Assembly (NCBI GenBank): GCA_039188505.1
Contig: JBCCZC010000301.1
Location: 1-7,111 of the forward strand
Source: JBCCZC01 sp039188505
GTDB taxonomy: Bacteria > Pseudomonadota > Gammaproteobacteria > Xanthomonadales > SZUA-38
DNA: 7,111 bases
Direction of reading: 5' to 3'
Shown here: positions 1 to 6,323 of the stretch, piece by piece
Position numbering within the stretch: position 1 is the first letter of the stretch
How the letters are laid out: each line of letters begins with the position of its first letter
Notes under the pieces: generated by a model
What the model was told of the DNA's origin: nothing
Seen by the model: only the letters and a program-made list of their open reading frames with translations
The model's database searches: none
Program-made: the position numbers and the translations under genes

Positions 1-656
1 GACAGACTTTCCCACGGCAGCGAAACATAGTCCGAAAACCCTCGCGAACCGCCGGCCATGGTGACAACACCGCCGCTCGCGACCGCGTCGTTGCCCCCCC
101 GGTTGACGATCAGCGCACTCTGGTTCCCCACCCGGTCCGCCAGGGTGCTATTCCCGCCGCCCTCTTCGTTGAAGGTCCATTGGCGCACGATTCCCGGAAG
201 CCGCGTCGCAAGCTCCCTGCTCGCATTGACGCCCGGGTGGCCCGGTAGCGTCGCGGTGATGATCGTCATCCCGACATTCCCGGTCTCCACCCGTCCCCGG
301 TCATCGATTCGGCCAACATTCGGTTCGCTGGACGACCACTGGACGGCGGCCGTCACGTCGATCGATACGCCGGTGCGCAGCACCGCCAAGGCCCGCAGCT
401 GCGCGCTCGTGTCGCGAACCACCGTCGATGGCCCCTCGACCGACAGGGCGCTGAAGGGACTCGCTTCGAAGGACGACTGGAACACGACGGGCGTCGTCTG
501 CGCCCACGCGGCCAGGGAATTCAGCAGCAGGAAGCCGACAAGGGGCAACCCGATGCTCGCTACCCTACTACGCCGCCCGGACTCCGGTATCGCTCTCGTT
601 GTGCTCGAGCGAGCTCTAATGCCGCACAGCGGACCGATGCGCCTCCAGGTAGTCAC
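1..656 (-). CDS. Exported protein with BIG2-like and LamG-like domains (3' end outside window)
   Basis: This frame stays open from the left edge and has no ATG. Counting from a GTG at 656-654, a hydrophobic stretch lies at about residues 35-50 and ends in AWA-Q, a good signal peptidase I site, so the product is probably exported. Residues about 70-138 read as a bacterial Ig-like BIG2 domain: a GPSTVV strand, then VQWSSSEPNVGRIDDRGRV and TIITATLPG. From about 157 (IVRQWTFNEEGGG) to the edge (SDYVSLPWESL) it matches the opening strands of a LamG/concanavalin-like fold, usually a carbohydrate- or protein-binding module. The start is uncertain. GTG 656 gives an unusually long, Arg-rich leader, whereas TTG at 548-546 gives a compact signal peptide without the usual positive charge; neither has a good ribosome binding site. 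The gene follows the propeller gene by about 38 bases in the same direction. Ligand and function are unknown. Confidence 0.72.
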   Translation of the reverse strand, partial: MTTWRRIGPLCGIRARSSTTRAIPESGRRSRVASIGLPLVGFLLLNSLAAWAQTTPVVFQSSFEASPFSALSVEGPSTVVRDTSAQLRALAVLRTGVSIDVTAAVQWSSSEPNVGRIDDRGRVETGNVGMTIITATLPGHPGVNASRELATRLPGIVRQWTFNEEGGGNSTLADRVGNQSALIVNRGGNDAVASGGVVTMAGGSRGFSDYVSLPWESL

Positions 657-694
657 CCTGTCCAGGCCGCCGCGGCAGCATGTATCGCTGCGGA

Positions 695-3600
695 TCACTC
701 CCCGCTATCCGGCACCACCACGCGGCCCTGCTCGGAGATCTCGACAAGGGTCTGGAACTCCTCCAGCTCCTCGTTGAGGATGCGCGTCAGTTCGCTCTCG
801 ATCGCGCGCAGCTCGCCGTCCAGTTCCTCGAAGCGCTCCCCCGAGGCCACGGTCGGTTCGCCCGGGGCGGACTCCACGACGGCCTGGAGGTACAGGAACT
901 GGTTGTCGAGCATGGGCGTGAAGTTGAGGATGTCCTGCGGCGCCTCGGACTTGGTCTGAAGCACCTGCTCCTCGAGGCCCGTGAGCCGCTCCTTGATCTG
1001 GTCGGCGCCTTCCTTGACGAGGTCGTCGTCGCTGAGCTTGGCGATCGAGCCCACCTGGTCGCGGACCGAACGCGCCTTGCGGATCACCTCGTGGCCGCGG
1101 GTCAGGGCTTCCCAGTTCTTCTTCGCGAGGGCGAAGCGGGCCTCGTGCGCCTCCTGCGGCACGTCGAGGCGCGGATCGGCCTCGACCGGCACCGGGACGG
1201 TCATGGTCCAGTCGCCGATCGTGAGGCGCGCCTGGTAGTCACCGGGCGGCACCTCGGGGCCCTGGGGGCCGCCCCACAGCACGGCGTCGTCGACCATGTG
1301 CGGATCCTCGAGGCGCAGGTTCCAGACATACTTGTTCATGCCCTTGTGGGCCGACAGCGTCCGCGGCTCGAAGAACTCGGGGAACAGACGCCGCCAGATG
1401 CTCGGCGCCGTCCGCTCGGCCTTCTGGCTCGAGAGCGAGCGCAGCACGTTGCCGCTGGCATCCAGAATCTCGAGGTTCACCTCGGCGACATCCTCGCCCT
1501 TTTCGTCGAGGCCTGCGGGCAAGTCGTAGAAGATCGACGCGCCGTAGGACGGATTGCGGCCCGCGGGTGTGCCCGCGGACGGATTGCCACCGCCACCGAT
1601 GAACTGGATCGTCGTCCTCGGCGTGTAGAGGTGGTAGTCGGCGTCCTGAACGTCCTCGGACTGCTGCTGCAGCGGGGTGAGGTCGTCCAGGATCCAGATC
1701 GAACGGCCCTGGGTCGCGACGACCAGGTCGTCGTTCTTGAATACCAGGTGCGTGATCGGCGTGACCGGCAGGTTCAGCTGCAGCGGCTCGAAGGACTCGC
1801 CGTCGTCGAAGGAGACGTACATCCCAAACTCGGTGCCCACGTAGACGAGGCCCTCGCGGGTCCCGTCCTCGGCCACCGCGCGGACGAAGTGATCGTCCGG
1901 AATGCCGTTCCGGCCGTTCGTGACCAGGTCCCAGCTCTCGCCAAAGTCGTCCGTGCGGAAGAGGTACGGCGTGAAGTCGTCCATGCGGTAGCGGTGCACC
2001 GCGGCAAACGCCTTGGCCGGGTCGTGCGGCGAGATGGCGATCGCGTTGACCGTGCCCCACTCGGGCATGTTCCGGGGGGTGACGTTCTCCCAGTTCTCGC
2101 CGCCATCCATCGAGAGGTGGATCAGGCCGTCGTCGCTGCCCGCCCAGAGGACGCCCGCCCTGTGGGGGGATTCCTCGAGCGCGAAGATCGTGCCGTACAC
2201 CTCGACGCCGGTGTTGTCCTTGGTGATCGGACCGCCCGCAAGCCCCTGCTTGCTCTCGTCGTTGCGCGACAGGTCGGGGCTGATGATCTCCCAGCTGTGG
2301 CCCCCATCCCGGGTGCGGTGGACGAAGTTCGAGGAGTGGTAGAGCACGTCCGGATCATGGGGCGAGATGCTGATCGGAGCGTTCCACTGGAAGCGGTATT
2401 TGAGGTCCTTCGCGCCTCGGCCCACGGCCATCTGCGGCCAGGCCATCACTTCCTTCTCGTGCTCCAGGGACCGGTCGTAGCGCCCGATGGAGCCGCCGTA
2501 GCAGCCGCCGTAGGTAATGTCCGCGTCGCGCGGATCGATGGCAACCCAGGCCGTTTCGCAGCCGGCCGGCGCGTACCAGTGCTGGCGCCGGATGCCGCTG
2601 CCGCCGGTCCGGCTCGGGATGGCGACCGGGGAGTTGTCCTGCTGCCCGCCGTAGACCCAGTACGGGAACTGGTTGTCCGCCGTCACGCGGTAGATCTCGG
2701 CCGTCGGCTGGTTGGTCTGCGCCGACCAGGTGCGGCCAGCGTCGAAGGTGACGTTCGCGCCGCCGTCGTTCGACTGGACCATGTTTCGCGGATCCGTCGG
2801 CGAGATCCAGAGGTCGTGGTTGTCGCCGTGGGGCGTGCGGATCGGGATGAACCGTCGGCCGCCATCGTCGGAGCGCCACATCTGGACGTTCATGACGTAG
2901 ACCGTGTTCGGGTCCTGCGTGTCGGCGAAGACCCGCGTGTAGTACCAGGCGCGGGTGATGAGGTTCCGGTCCGAGGAGATCCGGCGGAACTTCGCGCCGC
3001 CGTTGTCCGAGCGATAGAGGCCCCACTCGGTCTCGTGCTCGACGAGGGCGTAGACGCGGTTGGGCGCGACGGGCGAGACGCTGACGCCGATCTTGCCCAT
3101 GGTCCCCTTCGGCAGACCTTCGGTGAGCTCCACCCAGGTGTTACCGCCGTCGGTCGACTTGTAGAGGCCGCTGCCGGGGCCGCCGGAGATCATGTCCCAG
3201 GGCTTCCGCTCCGCCTCCCAGAAGGCGGCGTAGATGATGCGGGGATTCGTCGCATCCATCGCGAGATCGACCGCGCCGGCCGTCTCGGAGACGTACAGGA
3301 TCCGGCTCCAGGACAGGCCGCCGTCGGTGGTGCGATAGACGCCGCGCTCCGGATTCGGGCCGAAGGCGTGGCCGAGGGCCGCGACGTAAACGACATCGGG
3401 ATCGTCCGGATGGATCTCGATGCGGCCGATCTGGCCGGCCTCCGGAAGACCCATGTGGTACCAGGTCGCACCGCCGTCGGTCGACCGATAGACGCCATCG
3501 CCCGAGGACGTGTTGCCGCGCATCTGCACGGAGCCCATGCCGACCCAGACGATGTTGGTGTCCGACGGCGCTACCGCAATGGCGCCAACCGAGGCGCTGC

Positions 3601-4009
3601 CGAAGGCATCGCCGGCGCGCTTGCGCAGCTCGGGCTCGATCTCCGGCATGCCCTCGACGGGTGCGCGCAGGCGGCCGGCGGCCGCGAGGGTCTCGTTGAC
3701 CTCACCCATGATCTCGGGCTCCGGCGGCGGATCGACCTGCCGGCGGATATCGGAGACGTTGGTCCAGCTTGCGCCGGCGTTACGGGTCTTCCAGACGCCG
3801 CCGCCGGTGGAGCCGAAGTAGTAGGTCTGATCGTCGCCGGGGACACCGGTCACGGCCGTGACCCGGCCGCCGCGATACGGCCCGATGAGTCGATACTGCA
3901 TGGCCTCGTAGGCCTGGTCTTCGTGATCCGAGGCCTGGGTGCCCGCGACGGGCAGCAGCAGAGAGAGGAACAGGGCGCGCAGCACAACGGGGGTTTGCAG
4001 CGAGGACAT
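695..4009 (-). CDS. Exported VPS10/sortilin-like BNR (Asp-box) beta-propeller protein, 1104 aa
   Basis: The start at 4009 is chosen because GGAG lies 7 bases upstream and the first residues form a signal peptide (hydrophobic 8-22, cleavage near 24-27). The frame stays open to 4297, but that extension runs into the divergent regulator gene. About eleven Asp-box motifs (S/T-x-D-x-G-x-T/S-W) are visible near residues 73, 174, 225, 283, 332, 378, 420, 564, 631, 684 and 731. They predict a large, probably double beta-propeller, as in the bacterial VPS10/sortilin-like 'glycosyl hydrolase, BNR repeat' proteins, which are typically 1000-1100 residues. The conserved opening YRLIGPYRGGRV and the paired Cys484/Cys503 fit that group. 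Residues about 840-945 look like a beta-sandwich (KYVWNLRL, PPGDYQARLTIGDW). Residues 950-1095 are charged and helical, ending in a Glu-rich tail. Database names suggest hydrolase activity, but I see no proven catalytic residues. Substrate binding outside the cytoplasm is the safe inference. Confidence 0.93.
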   Translation of the reverse strand: MSSLQTPVVLRALFLSLLLPVAGTQASDHEDQAYEAMQYRLIGPYRGGRVTAVTGVPGDDQTYYFGSTGGGVWKTRNAGASWTNVSDIRRQVDPPPEPEIMGEVNETLAAAGRLRAPVEGMPEIEPELRKRAGDAFGSASVGAIAVAPSDTNIVWVGMGSVQMRGNTSSGDGVYRSTDGGATWYHMGLPEAGQIGRIEIHPDDPDVVYVAALGHAFGPNPERGVYRTTDGGLSWSRILYVSETAGAVDLAMDATNPRIIYAAFWEAERKPWDMISGGPGSGLYKSTDGGNTWVELTEGLPKGTMGKIGVSVSPVAPNRVYALVEHETEWGLYRSDNGGAKFRRISSDRNLITRAWYYTRVFADTQDPNTVYVMNVQMWRSDDGGRRFIPIRTPHGDNHDLWISPTDPRNMVQSNDGGANVTFDAGRTWSAQTNQPTAEIYRVTADNQFPYWVYGGQQDNSPVAIPSRTGGSGIRRQHWYAPAGCETAWVAIDPRDADITYGGCYGGSIGRYDRSLEHEKEVMAWPQMAVGRGAKDLKYRFQWNAPISISPHDPDVLYHSSNFVHRTRDGGHSWEIISPDLSRNDESKQGLAGGPITKDNTGVEVYGTIFALEESPHRAGVLWAGSDDGLIHLSMDGGENWENVTPRNMPEWGTVNAIAISPHDPAKAFAAVHRYRMDDFTPYLFRTDDFGESWDLVTNGRNGIPDDHFVRAVAEDGTREGLVYVGTEFGMYVSFDDGESFEPLQLNLPVTPITHLVFKNDDLVVATQGRSIWILDDLTPLQQQSEDVQDADYHLYTPRTTIQFIGGGGNPSAGTPAGRNPSYGASIFYDLPAGLDEKGEDVAEVNLEILDASGNVLRSLSSQKAERTAPSIWRRLFPEFFEPRTLSAHKGMNKYVWNLRLEDPHMVDDAVLWGGPQGPEVPPGDYQARLTIGDWTMTVPVPVEADPRLDVPQEAHEARFALAKKNWEALTRGHEVIRKARSVRDQVGSIAKLSDDDLVKEGADQIKERLTGLEEQVLQTKSEAPQDILNFTPMLDNQFLYLQAVVESAPGEPTVASGERFEELDGELRAIESELTRILNEELEEFQTLVEISEQGRVVVPDSGE

Positions 4010-4016
4010 CGGGTTT

Positions 4017-4020
4017 CTCC
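4017..4020 (-). promoter_or_regulatory. Ribosome binding site of the propeller gene
   Basis: Read on the minus strand, GGAG is followed by the seven bases AAACCCG and then ATG at 4009-4007. This spacing is near ideal. It decides the start of the 1104-residue protein against the upstream in-frame ATG codons that extend to 4297. Confidence 0.8.
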
Positions 4021-4065
4021 GACCGGTTGACCAGCCCGGAGAGTAGGTATCTCGCCAAGCTGCTG

Positions 4066-4093
4066 CAAGGGACGTGTTGCAAATGGTCCCTTG
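4066..4093. promoter_or_regulatory. 28-bp concentric palindrome, candidate operator or 5'-leader hairpin
   Basis: CAAGGGAC (4066-4073) and GTCCCTTG (4086-4093) are perfect 8-bp reverse complements. The central TTGCAA (4077-4082) is a palindrome on the same axis (4079.5), so 11 of 14 base pairs match across the whole element. Its right arm overlaps the first bases of the TTGACG -35 box of the tetR-type gene. On the minus strand it falls within or next to the 5' leader of the propeller gene, where the RNA could fold into an 8-bp stem with a 12-base loop. The symmetry is directly visible. Whether it works as protein-binding DNA or as RNA structure is inference. Confidence 0.6.
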
Positions 4094-4119
4094 ACGCGAC
4101 GCGGAATAAATAACAGAAT
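4091..4119 (+). promoter_or_regulatory. Candidate sigma-70 promoter of the TetR-SDR-DUF2147 operon
   Basis: TTGACG (4091-4096, 5 of 6 to consensus) is followed after exactly 17 bases by CAGAAT (4114-4119, 4 of 6). Transcription would start near 4126, giving a leader of about 29 bases. The -10 box and start region overlap the left arm of the 4117-4148 dyad, the usual layout for an autorepressed TetR gene. Promoter function is inferred from the sequence match. Confidence 0.55.
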
Positions 4120-4133
4120 TCGATTTATGTAAC
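4105..4133 (-). promoter_or_regulatory. Possible divergent promoter for the propeller gene
   Basis: On the minus strand GTTACA (4133-4128, 4 of 6 to a -35 box) and TTTATT (4110-4105, 4 of 6 to a -10 box) are separated by 17 bases. Transcription would begin near 4098, leaving a leader of almost 90 bases that starts at the 4066-4093 palindrome. The match is only moderate. An alternative pair nearer the gene is TTGCAG (4068-4063) and TACTCT (4045-4040), also 17 bases apart and weaker. Confidence 0.3.
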
Positions 4134-4148
4134 TTACAGAATCGAATT
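4117..4148. promoter_or_regulatory. 32-bp imperfect palindrome, likely TetR-family operator
   Basis: AATTCGATT (4117-4125) and AATCGAATT (4140-4148) are perfect 9-bp inverted arms. Inside them TGTAA (4128-4132) and TTACA (4134-4138) form a second inverted pair around C4133. The two half-sites align over almost their full length with one base inserted. The element sits in an AT-rich patch between the regulator's -10 box and its start codon, and overlaps the -35 box of the possible divergent promoter. Position and dyad symmetry fit the operator of the adjacent TetR protein; binding is inferred. Confidence 0.65.
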
Positions 4149-4154
4149 TTTGTC

Positions 4155-4793
4155 ATGACACCACGCCCACCACGTCTGCCGCCGGACGAACAGCGCGACG
4201 CCATCATCGATGCCGCGCGCAAGCTCCTGGCAGAGCAAGGCCATGACCGACTGCGCGTCGTGTCCGTCGCGAACGAGTTGGGCATGTCCCACGCCAACGT
4301 CTACCGGTTCTTTCCCTCTCGCGAAGCGCTGATGGACGCGATCGTGGAGAGCTGGCTCGCGTATTCACGGGCCGAGGTCAAGGAGATCGCGACGCGCAGC
4401 GAACCGCCCTTGAATCGCCTGCGGGCCATCGTGCTGTCGATGCACCGCAACGCGAAGCGGCGATTCCGGGAGGAACCGAACGTCTCCGAGCTCTACGAGC
4501 ACCTGCACGGCCGCCGCGCCGAGTCGGCACGCCAGCACATCGCGCTGCTGTATGGCCTGGGTCGCGAACTGCTGCGGGAAGCAGCGGAGACCGGCGAGCT
4601 CGCGGTGAAGGACCTCGATGCCGCGCTCCGACTCGTGCATGCGGCGACCGCGAAGTTCACGACGCCCCGCCTGATTCGCGAATCGCTCGACGAGGACACG
4701 ATGACCCAGCTCAGCCAGGTGCTGGATGCCCTGCTGCTGGCCTTCCGAACCGACCCCGAACTCTTGGAACGGAGCCACCCCGATGCCCGATGA
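4155..4793 (+). CDS. TetR/AcrR-family transcriptional regulator
   Basis: This is a 212-residue protein of typical TetR length. Residues 11-60 form the N-terminal DNA-binding domain: helix 1 (DEQRDAIIDAARKLLAEQG), then a helix-turn-helix with VVSVANEL (35-42), the turn GMS (43-45) and recognition helix HANVYRFF (46-53), followed by SREALMDAIV. The rest is all-helical and should form the ligand-binding and dimer half; segment 156-175 (AALRLVHAATAKFTTPRLI) resembles one of the TetR C-terminal subfamilies. The inducer is unknown. It is the first gene of a three-gene operon and overlaps the next gene by 11 bases. No Shine-Dalgarno sequence precedes the ATG, only AATTTTTGTC, so translation may be weak. 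It probably represses its own promoter through the 4117-4148 dyad, and might also act on the divergent propeller gene. Confidence 0.93.
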   Translation: MTPRPPRLPPDEQRDAIIDAARKLLAEQGHDRLRVVSVANELGMSHANVYRFFPSREALMDAIVESWLAYSRAEVKEIATRSEPPLNRLRAIVLSMHRNAKRRFREEPNVSELYEHLHGRRAESARQHIALLYGLGRELLREAAETGELAVKDLDAALRLVHAATAKFTTPRLIRESLDEDTMTQLSQVLDALLLAFRTDPELLERSHPDAR

Positions 4794-5763
4794 ACCCCGA
4801 CTGCTCGAAACGCACAGGATCTCCCGGCTCATGCGCTGCATGGTCGCCCAGCGGCGCCGCGCCGTGAGCTACCCCCCAGCGCCCGACCTCGGCGGCCGTA
4901 CCGCTCTGGTCACCGGCGGCACCGGCGGCATCGGTCTGGAGACGGCGCGTGGACTCCTCGATTGCGGCGCCACGGTCGTCATTACGGCAAGGAATGCGGC
5001 GCGGGCAGAGAGCACAATGTCCCAGCTGACCGATGGCCATGGGGCACGAGCGGCTCGATTGGCGGTCGTTTCCCTCGATCTCGCGGACCTCGCCACGGTT
5101 CCCGCAGCCGCCGAGGCGATTCGGGACCGACTGCAGGGAGCCCACCTGGACATCCTCGTGGAGAACGCCGGGATGCAGCCCCACCAGCACGCCCTGACAG
5201 CCCAGGGGCACGAGATCGCCTTCGGCACCAACGTACTGGGCCATTTCGTGCTTCGCCGTGCGCTTGCGGACACGCTGGCGTCCGATGCGCGGGTGGTGAT
5301 CGTGACGGGTGACATCTACCTGCTTCAACGGGAATGCACCAGCAGCTTTGCCTACGGCGGGCCGCTCGGCGCCATGCGCGCCTACTGCCGCAGCAAGCTC
5401 GGAAACATCTGGATCGCGCGGGAGCTGCAGCGTCGCCGACACGAACTCAGCGTTGGTATCGTCCATCCAGGCGTTGTCGCCACCGGGCTTGCTGGTGCCA
5501 GCGGCCTGACGGAGTGGATCATGAACCGCATGCTGCTCTCGCCCCGGGAGGGTGCCCGGACATCGCTCTTCGTCGCCGCGCAGCCCACGATTACGCCGGC
5601 CGGCTACTACCACAACACCCGTGGGCACGTCCGGTTCTCGGATGGCGATCCGGCGCTCGATGAGGCGGGCGCGCGACGGCTCTGGGAGGAGTGCGAGCGG
5701 CTGACCGACCAGATCCTGTCCATACGTGCGAACGAATCCATCCGCGAAGGGGCGCCGGCATGA
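4783..5763 (+). CDS. Short-chain dehydrogenase/reductase (retinol dehydrogenase-like SDR)
   Basis: This is a 326-residue cytoplasmic NAD(P)-dependent oxidoreductase. The start at 4783 has GGAG (4771-4774) eight bases upstream; an in-frame ATG at 4726 lies deep in the regulator gene and lacks that support. The Rossmann fold is clear: TGGTGGIG at 44-51, Arg70 after the second strand (suggesting NADPH preference), the DL of DLADL at 99-100, ENAG at 127-130 in place of the usual NNAG, and Asn150 in FGTNVLGHF. The catalytic Tyr201 and Lys205 are in AYCRSK, and HPG is at 228-230. The strand that normally ends in the catalytic serine reads VVIVTGDIY (171-179), with Thr175 where a serine is expected; Ser187-Ser188 lie 13-14 residues before Tyr201 and might substitute. 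A basic extension of about 36 residues precedes the fold. The substrate is unknown. Co-transcription with a TetR regulator suggests ligand-induced redox metabolism of a small lipophilic molecule (inference). Confidence 0.93.
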   Translation: MPDEPRLLETHRISRLMRCMVAQRRRAVSYPPAPDLGGRTALVTGGTGGIGLETARGLLDCGATVVITARNAARAESTMSQLTDGHGARAARLAVVSLDLADLATVPAAAEAIRDRLQGAHLDILVENAGMQPHQHALTAQGHEIAFGTNVLGHFVLRRALADTLASDARVVIVTGDIYLLQRECTSSFAYGGPLGAMRAYCRSKLGNIWIARELQRRRHELSVGIVHPGVVATGLAGASGLTEWIMNRMLLSPREGARTSLFVAAQPTITPAGYYHNTRGHVRFSDGDPALDEAGARRLWEECERLTDQILSIRANESIREGAPA

Positions 5764-6263
5764 GGGGCGTGATGCTGGCGCTGCTTGTGGTTGTCGCGAG
5801 CGCGACCCAGGCGACGACGCCATCGCCGATCGAAGGGCGGTACTGGACCGCGGATCGTGGGGGCATCATCGAAATGCTGACCTGCGATGATCGACTCGAA
5901 GGCCGGATCCTGTGGCGCGCAGAACCGCTGCTGGACGCGAAGAATCCCGACGAGAAGCTGCGCGGACGCTCGATGATCGGCGTCACGTTCCTGTCCGGTT
6001 TTCGCTACGACCCGTCCCGGGACCGCTGGCACGACGGGACCGTCTACTCCGCCGACAACGGTCGGACCTACCGCGGGCGCGTGTGGCTCGAGGACGAGGG
6101 CAGGACGATGAAGATGCGCGGCTTCGTGGGAGTCTCGCTCCTCGGGAGAACCGCCACGTTTGCCCGCGTCGCGCCCGGAGAGACCGTACCGGCAGACCTT
6201 GGGCGCGCCACCGGCGGCGGCGAGAGTGCCGGCCCCGTCGCGTGCAGCGATCGCGGGTCATGA
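5760..6263 (+). CDS. Exported DUF2147 family protein
   Basis: This is a 167-residue protein. Its ATG overlaps the stop of the dehydrogenase in ATGA (5760-5763), so translation is probably coupled; an earlier in-frame ATG at 5691 would place the signal peptide internally. Residues 1-18 are a signal peptide with a likely cut after ATQA. Residues 23-137 match the DUF2147 pattern: IEGRYWT, an EMLTCDDRLEGRILW segment, DAKNPDEKLRGRSMIGV, FLSGFRYD, a W-HDGTVY-NG-TYRG segment, and MRGFVGVSLLGRTATFARV near the end. The family is a periplasmic or exported beta-barrel-like domain of unknown biochemical role. Members usually carry a second Cys in the CG-x-I-x-W segment; here that position is Glu48, and only Cys42 remains in the domain. 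A Gly-rich tail (138-167) adds Cys162. The role in this operon is unknown. Confidence 0.92.
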   Translation: MRGVMLALLVVVASATQATTPSPIEGRYWTADRGGIIEMLTCDDRLEGRILWRAEPLLDAKNPDEKLRGRSMIGVTFLSGFRYDPSRDRWHDGTVYSADNGRTYRGRVWLEDEGRTMKMRGFVGVSLLGRTATFARVAPGETVPADLGRATGGGESAGPVACSDRGS

Positions 6264-6285
6264 TCACGACCTCCTGATCGCGTTC

Positions 6286-6302
6286 GCCGCGCCGGCCGCG
6301 GC
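6286..6302. repeat. GC-rich inverted repeat 1 (possible terminator hairpin without T-tract)
   Basis: GCCGCG and CGCGGC form a perfect 6-bp stem around the five-base loop CCGGC, 23 bases after the DUF2147 stop codon. No run of T follows on the plus strand, so it is not a standard intrinsic terminator. It could still stabilise the 3' end of the upstream transcript or assist termination. Confidence 0.45.
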
Positions 6303-6306
6303 TCCG

Positions 6307-6321
6307 CCTCGCAGGCCGAGG
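6307..6321. repeat. GC-rich inverted repeat 2
   Basis: CCTCG and CGAGG form a perfect 5-bp stem around the five-base loop CAGGC, four bases after inverted repeat 1. It also lacks a T-tract. The two hairpins in tandem may together end the upstream operon; this is inference. Confidence 0.4.
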
Positions 6322-6323
6322 TG

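Noticed and set aside
577..587. CCGGA-C-TCCGG inverted repeat as an operator
   Set aside because: An 11-bp GC-only dyad is expected by chance in this composition, and the start of the nearby gene is too uncertain to give it a promoter context.
58..777. Plus-strand open frame of 239 codons
   Set aside because: It lies opposite the exported BIG2/LamG gene and runs into the propeller gene. The minus-strand reading has a signal peptide and recognisable domains, while this one has Arg/Pro/Ser-rich shadow composition.
680..4030. Long plus-strand open frame as a protein-coding gene
   Set aside because: It is the in-register antisense of the clearly coding propeller gene. Its translation is a low-complexity mix of Arg, Asp, Val, Gly and His without domains, and it has no ribosome binding site.
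4010..4297. N-terminal extension of the propeller protein to the ATG at 4297
   Set aside because: The extension overlaps the regulator gene and the operator region and would place the signal peptide at residue 97. GGAG and the signal peptide both support the start at 4009.
4726..4782. Earlier start of the dehydrogenase at 4726
   Set aside because: It gives 19 extra residues encoded within the regulator with no ribosome binding site. GGAG at 4771 fits the ATG at 4783.
5691..5759. Earlier start of the DUF2147 protein at 5691
   Set aside because: It would bury the signal peptide behind 23 residues. The ATGA overlap start is the natural coupled one.
6286..6321. Standard rho-independent terminator
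   Set aside because: The hairpins are real as inverted repeats, but no T-tract follows on either relevant side, so I list them only as repeats.
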